28,486 bases of DNA, taken from the IMG/VR virus record IMGVR_UViG_3300044955_000087, positions 1 to 28,486 of that record, one strand, 5' to 3'. The notes beneath the pieces are model-generated. The model was not told the DNA's origin. It did not search any database and saw nothing but the letters and a program-made list of their open reading frames with translations. The translations under genes were made by a program, and so were the position numbers. This DNA comes from a virus. Each line of letters opens with the position of its first letter. The first letter of the stretch is position 1. Positions 27,499 to 28,486 of the stretch are shown piece after piece.

Positions 27499-27846
27499 TT
27501 ACACCTCCAACAGTGACGCGGTAAGACCCGTGCCGCCAGTCATTGCGATGGTCCCAGAAAGGTACGCCTTGATATCCGCCAGATCCACAATAACAGTGTC
27601 TCCAATGCCGATAGACGCAAACGTATATCCGCCGGTCAGATCAACGTCACCAATACCAGCGACGTATTGAGTGGTTGCGCCGTCACCGTCGATGTTCGGG
27701 GTAAGCGCGCCCGCAGTGTCGTTACGCAGCACTAGGTATTGCGTCTTGCTGGCGTTGTAGGTGAATGTATCGGTCCCGTCCAGCGTGGTTTCGGTGACGG
27801 TTACGGGATCAATGGAAGTAAGGGAGGTTGCAGCGATAGTAGCCAT
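27499..27846 (-). CDS. Head decoration-like protein
   Basis: 115 residues from ATG 27846, which fits the conserved-looking start ATIAATSLTSIDPVTVTETT; a longer frame to 27924 would run into a terminator and lacks a site. Beta-rich with low charge (TLDGTDTFTYNASKTQYLVL; GIGDVDLTGGYTFASIGIGD; TVIVDLADIKAYLSGTIAMT). Composition and position immediately after the major capsid gene suggest a decoration or cement protein on the outer capsid surface. Separated from the capsid gene by an intrinsic terminator, so expression is lower or separately controlled. Confidence 0.62.
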   Translation of the reverse strand: MATIAATSLTSIDPVTVTETTLDGTDTFTYNASKTQYLVLRNDTAGALTPNIDGDGATTQYVAGIGDVDLTGGYTFASIGIGDTVIVDLADIKAYLSGTIAMTGGTGLTASLLEV

Positions 27847-27924
27847 TAGGTATGCCTCATGTGTGATTTGTTGTTGATTGTAGCAGAAAAGTGTTGACAG
27901 CGCACATGGTGGGCGACACCACAT

Positions 27925-27950
27925 AAAAAAACGGGGCCATAACAGCCCCG
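27925..27950 (-). terminator. Intrinsic terminator after the major capsid gene
   Basis: On the minus strand: CGGGGC (27950-27945), a 7-base loop, GCCCCG (27937-27932) and seven Ts (27931-27925). It lies 25 bases after the capsid stop and is one of the clearest terminators in the window. It must be partly read through, or a promoter must lie at 27847-27924, for the late genes further left to be expressed. Confidence 0.88.
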
Positions 27951-27975
27951 TCTAATCTCATCCAAAACCTAACGG

Positions 27976-28486
27976 TTAGGTCAGGGTGCCGCGACGAAGC
28001 GTGTTAGGCTTCTGGCAGTAGTACAATGGATAGGCGTGCACATGGTACTTAGCAAAGCGCGGAGTGGTCGGGAATGCAGCGTCAAGTTCCTGCACGGCAT
28101 AGACCGACTGGCCGGGAGTGTTGACATAAGGCATGAACTCGTCAGCAGGGGCCATTGCCTTGACAAAGATACCGTCACCACCAACCACGAAGAACTTAGC
28201 TTCGTTTACAGCGATTGCGATTTCCGAATTATCATCAGAACCACGGTAGTTGTGGAACGTGATGCCGCCGAACTCAAACTCCGAGAACGGGTCAACACCA
28301 CGAAGCTCAGCAGCCGATTGCCAGTTGATCCAGAACTTCTCAACATTCGGGTGGGTTACCAGAGCGTCAAAGAAGTCGTCACCGACAAGAGCGTGAACCT
28401 TCGACTGGCCGATAACCCAAGCGCCTTTAGCAGAACGCATGATCGAACGGGTAAGGTCACGACAGATACCAGCTACGTCAGTAGTG
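27976..28486 (-). CDS. Major capsid protein, C-terminal part (5' end outside window)
   Basis: The frame is open to the right edge; about 169 residues are visible, starting TTDVAGICRDLTRSI. Seen: KVHALVGDDFFDALVTHPNV, EKFWINWQSAAELRG, FSEFEFGGITFHNYRG, APADEFMPYVNTPGQSVYA and a final YPLYYCQKPNTLRRG. This is the C-terminal half of the HK97-fold, phage capsid protein E (lambda gpE-like) family: the GDDFFDALxTHPNVEKxxxNW and FGGITFxNYRG blocks are diagnostic. A full-length member has about 340 residues, so the N-terminal half lies to the right. First gene seen of the leftward late operon. Confidence 0.9.
   Translation of the reverse strand, partial: TTDVAGICRDLTRSIMRSAKGAWVIGQSKVHALVGDDFFDALVTHPNVEKFWINWQSAAELRGVDPFSEFEFGGITFHNYRGSDDNSEIAIAVNEAKFFVVGGDGIFVKAMAPADEFMPYVNTPGQSVYAVQELDAAFPTTPRFAKYHVHAYPLYYCQKPNTLRRGTLT

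Noticed and set aside
27891-27924. GTGTTGACAG on the plus strand as a rightward promoter
   Set aside because: No -10 box at 16-18 bases, and it would read only into a terminator and antisense to the capsid gene. Kept only as part of the motif-family observation.

Overview
The window is a contiguous stretch of a tailed-phage genome with siphovirus-type (long, non-contractile tail) morphogenesis genes. The best-supported host guess is a marine alphaproteobacterium of the Rhodobacteraceae (roseobacter) type. This rests on family resemblances: a secreted protein with an NCAPREVVVERLAEKYGE block, a small Trp-rich protein, a B12-dependent ribonucleotide reductase and an ectoine-synthase-like gene. 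No tRNA, rRNA, integrase, transposase or CRISPR array was seen. Base composition is near 50% GC by eye.

Layout. (1) 1-8374, rightward. The window opens with the C-terminal half of an ectoine-synthase-like gene. It is followed by an IbrB-like ParB-domain gene, two partner genes of the IbrA/IbrB neighbourhood and four small genes. A sigma70-like promoter (2216-2244) then drives a nucleotide-metabolism operon of HD phosphohydrolase, dUTPase and class II ribonucleotide reductase. A second promoter, built into the terminator of that operon (5143-5187), drives a pentapeptide-repeat protein, two small genes, thymidylate synthase ThyX and a DNA polymerase III beta sliding clamp. A further terminator/promoter pair precedes one small gene. 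(2) 11409-8409, leftward early operon: a 22-residue peptide, a structured stretch with no convincing gene, a Trp-rich small protein, a secreted protein, a terminator-like hairpin that buries the next ribosome binding site, an HTH-metallophosphoesterase, and three small genes. It meets region 1 at a bidirectional terminator. (3) 11455-12029, a short rightward two-gene operon from a promoter divergent to region 2. (4) 28486-12021, the leftward late operon: major capsid protein (cut by the right edge), a terminator, decoration and fibre-like proteins, connectors, MuF-like head protein, neck and tail completion, tail tube, tail chaperones with a -1 frameshift site, tape measure, tail-tip proteins, and a lysis cassette with a GH19 endolysin and several membrane proteins.

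Two rightward cassettes with their own promoters are inserted in the leftward late operon. One (20431-20870) carries two small genes and a terminator that lies inside the opposing tail gene. The other (25193-26050) carries a mini trimeric-autotransporter-like protein (signal peptide, collagen-like stalk, YadA-type C-terminal anchor) between two tiny genes. These look like 'morons': autonomously expressed cargo that alters the host cell. The most interesting observations are the ectoine-synthase fragment, the collagen/YadA-like surface protein cassette, the hairpin that is both terminator and SD mask at 10252-10282, the GGGTTTT frameshift heptamer, and the phage-borne sliding clamp.

All function calls come from reading motifs by eye. 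No database search was available.
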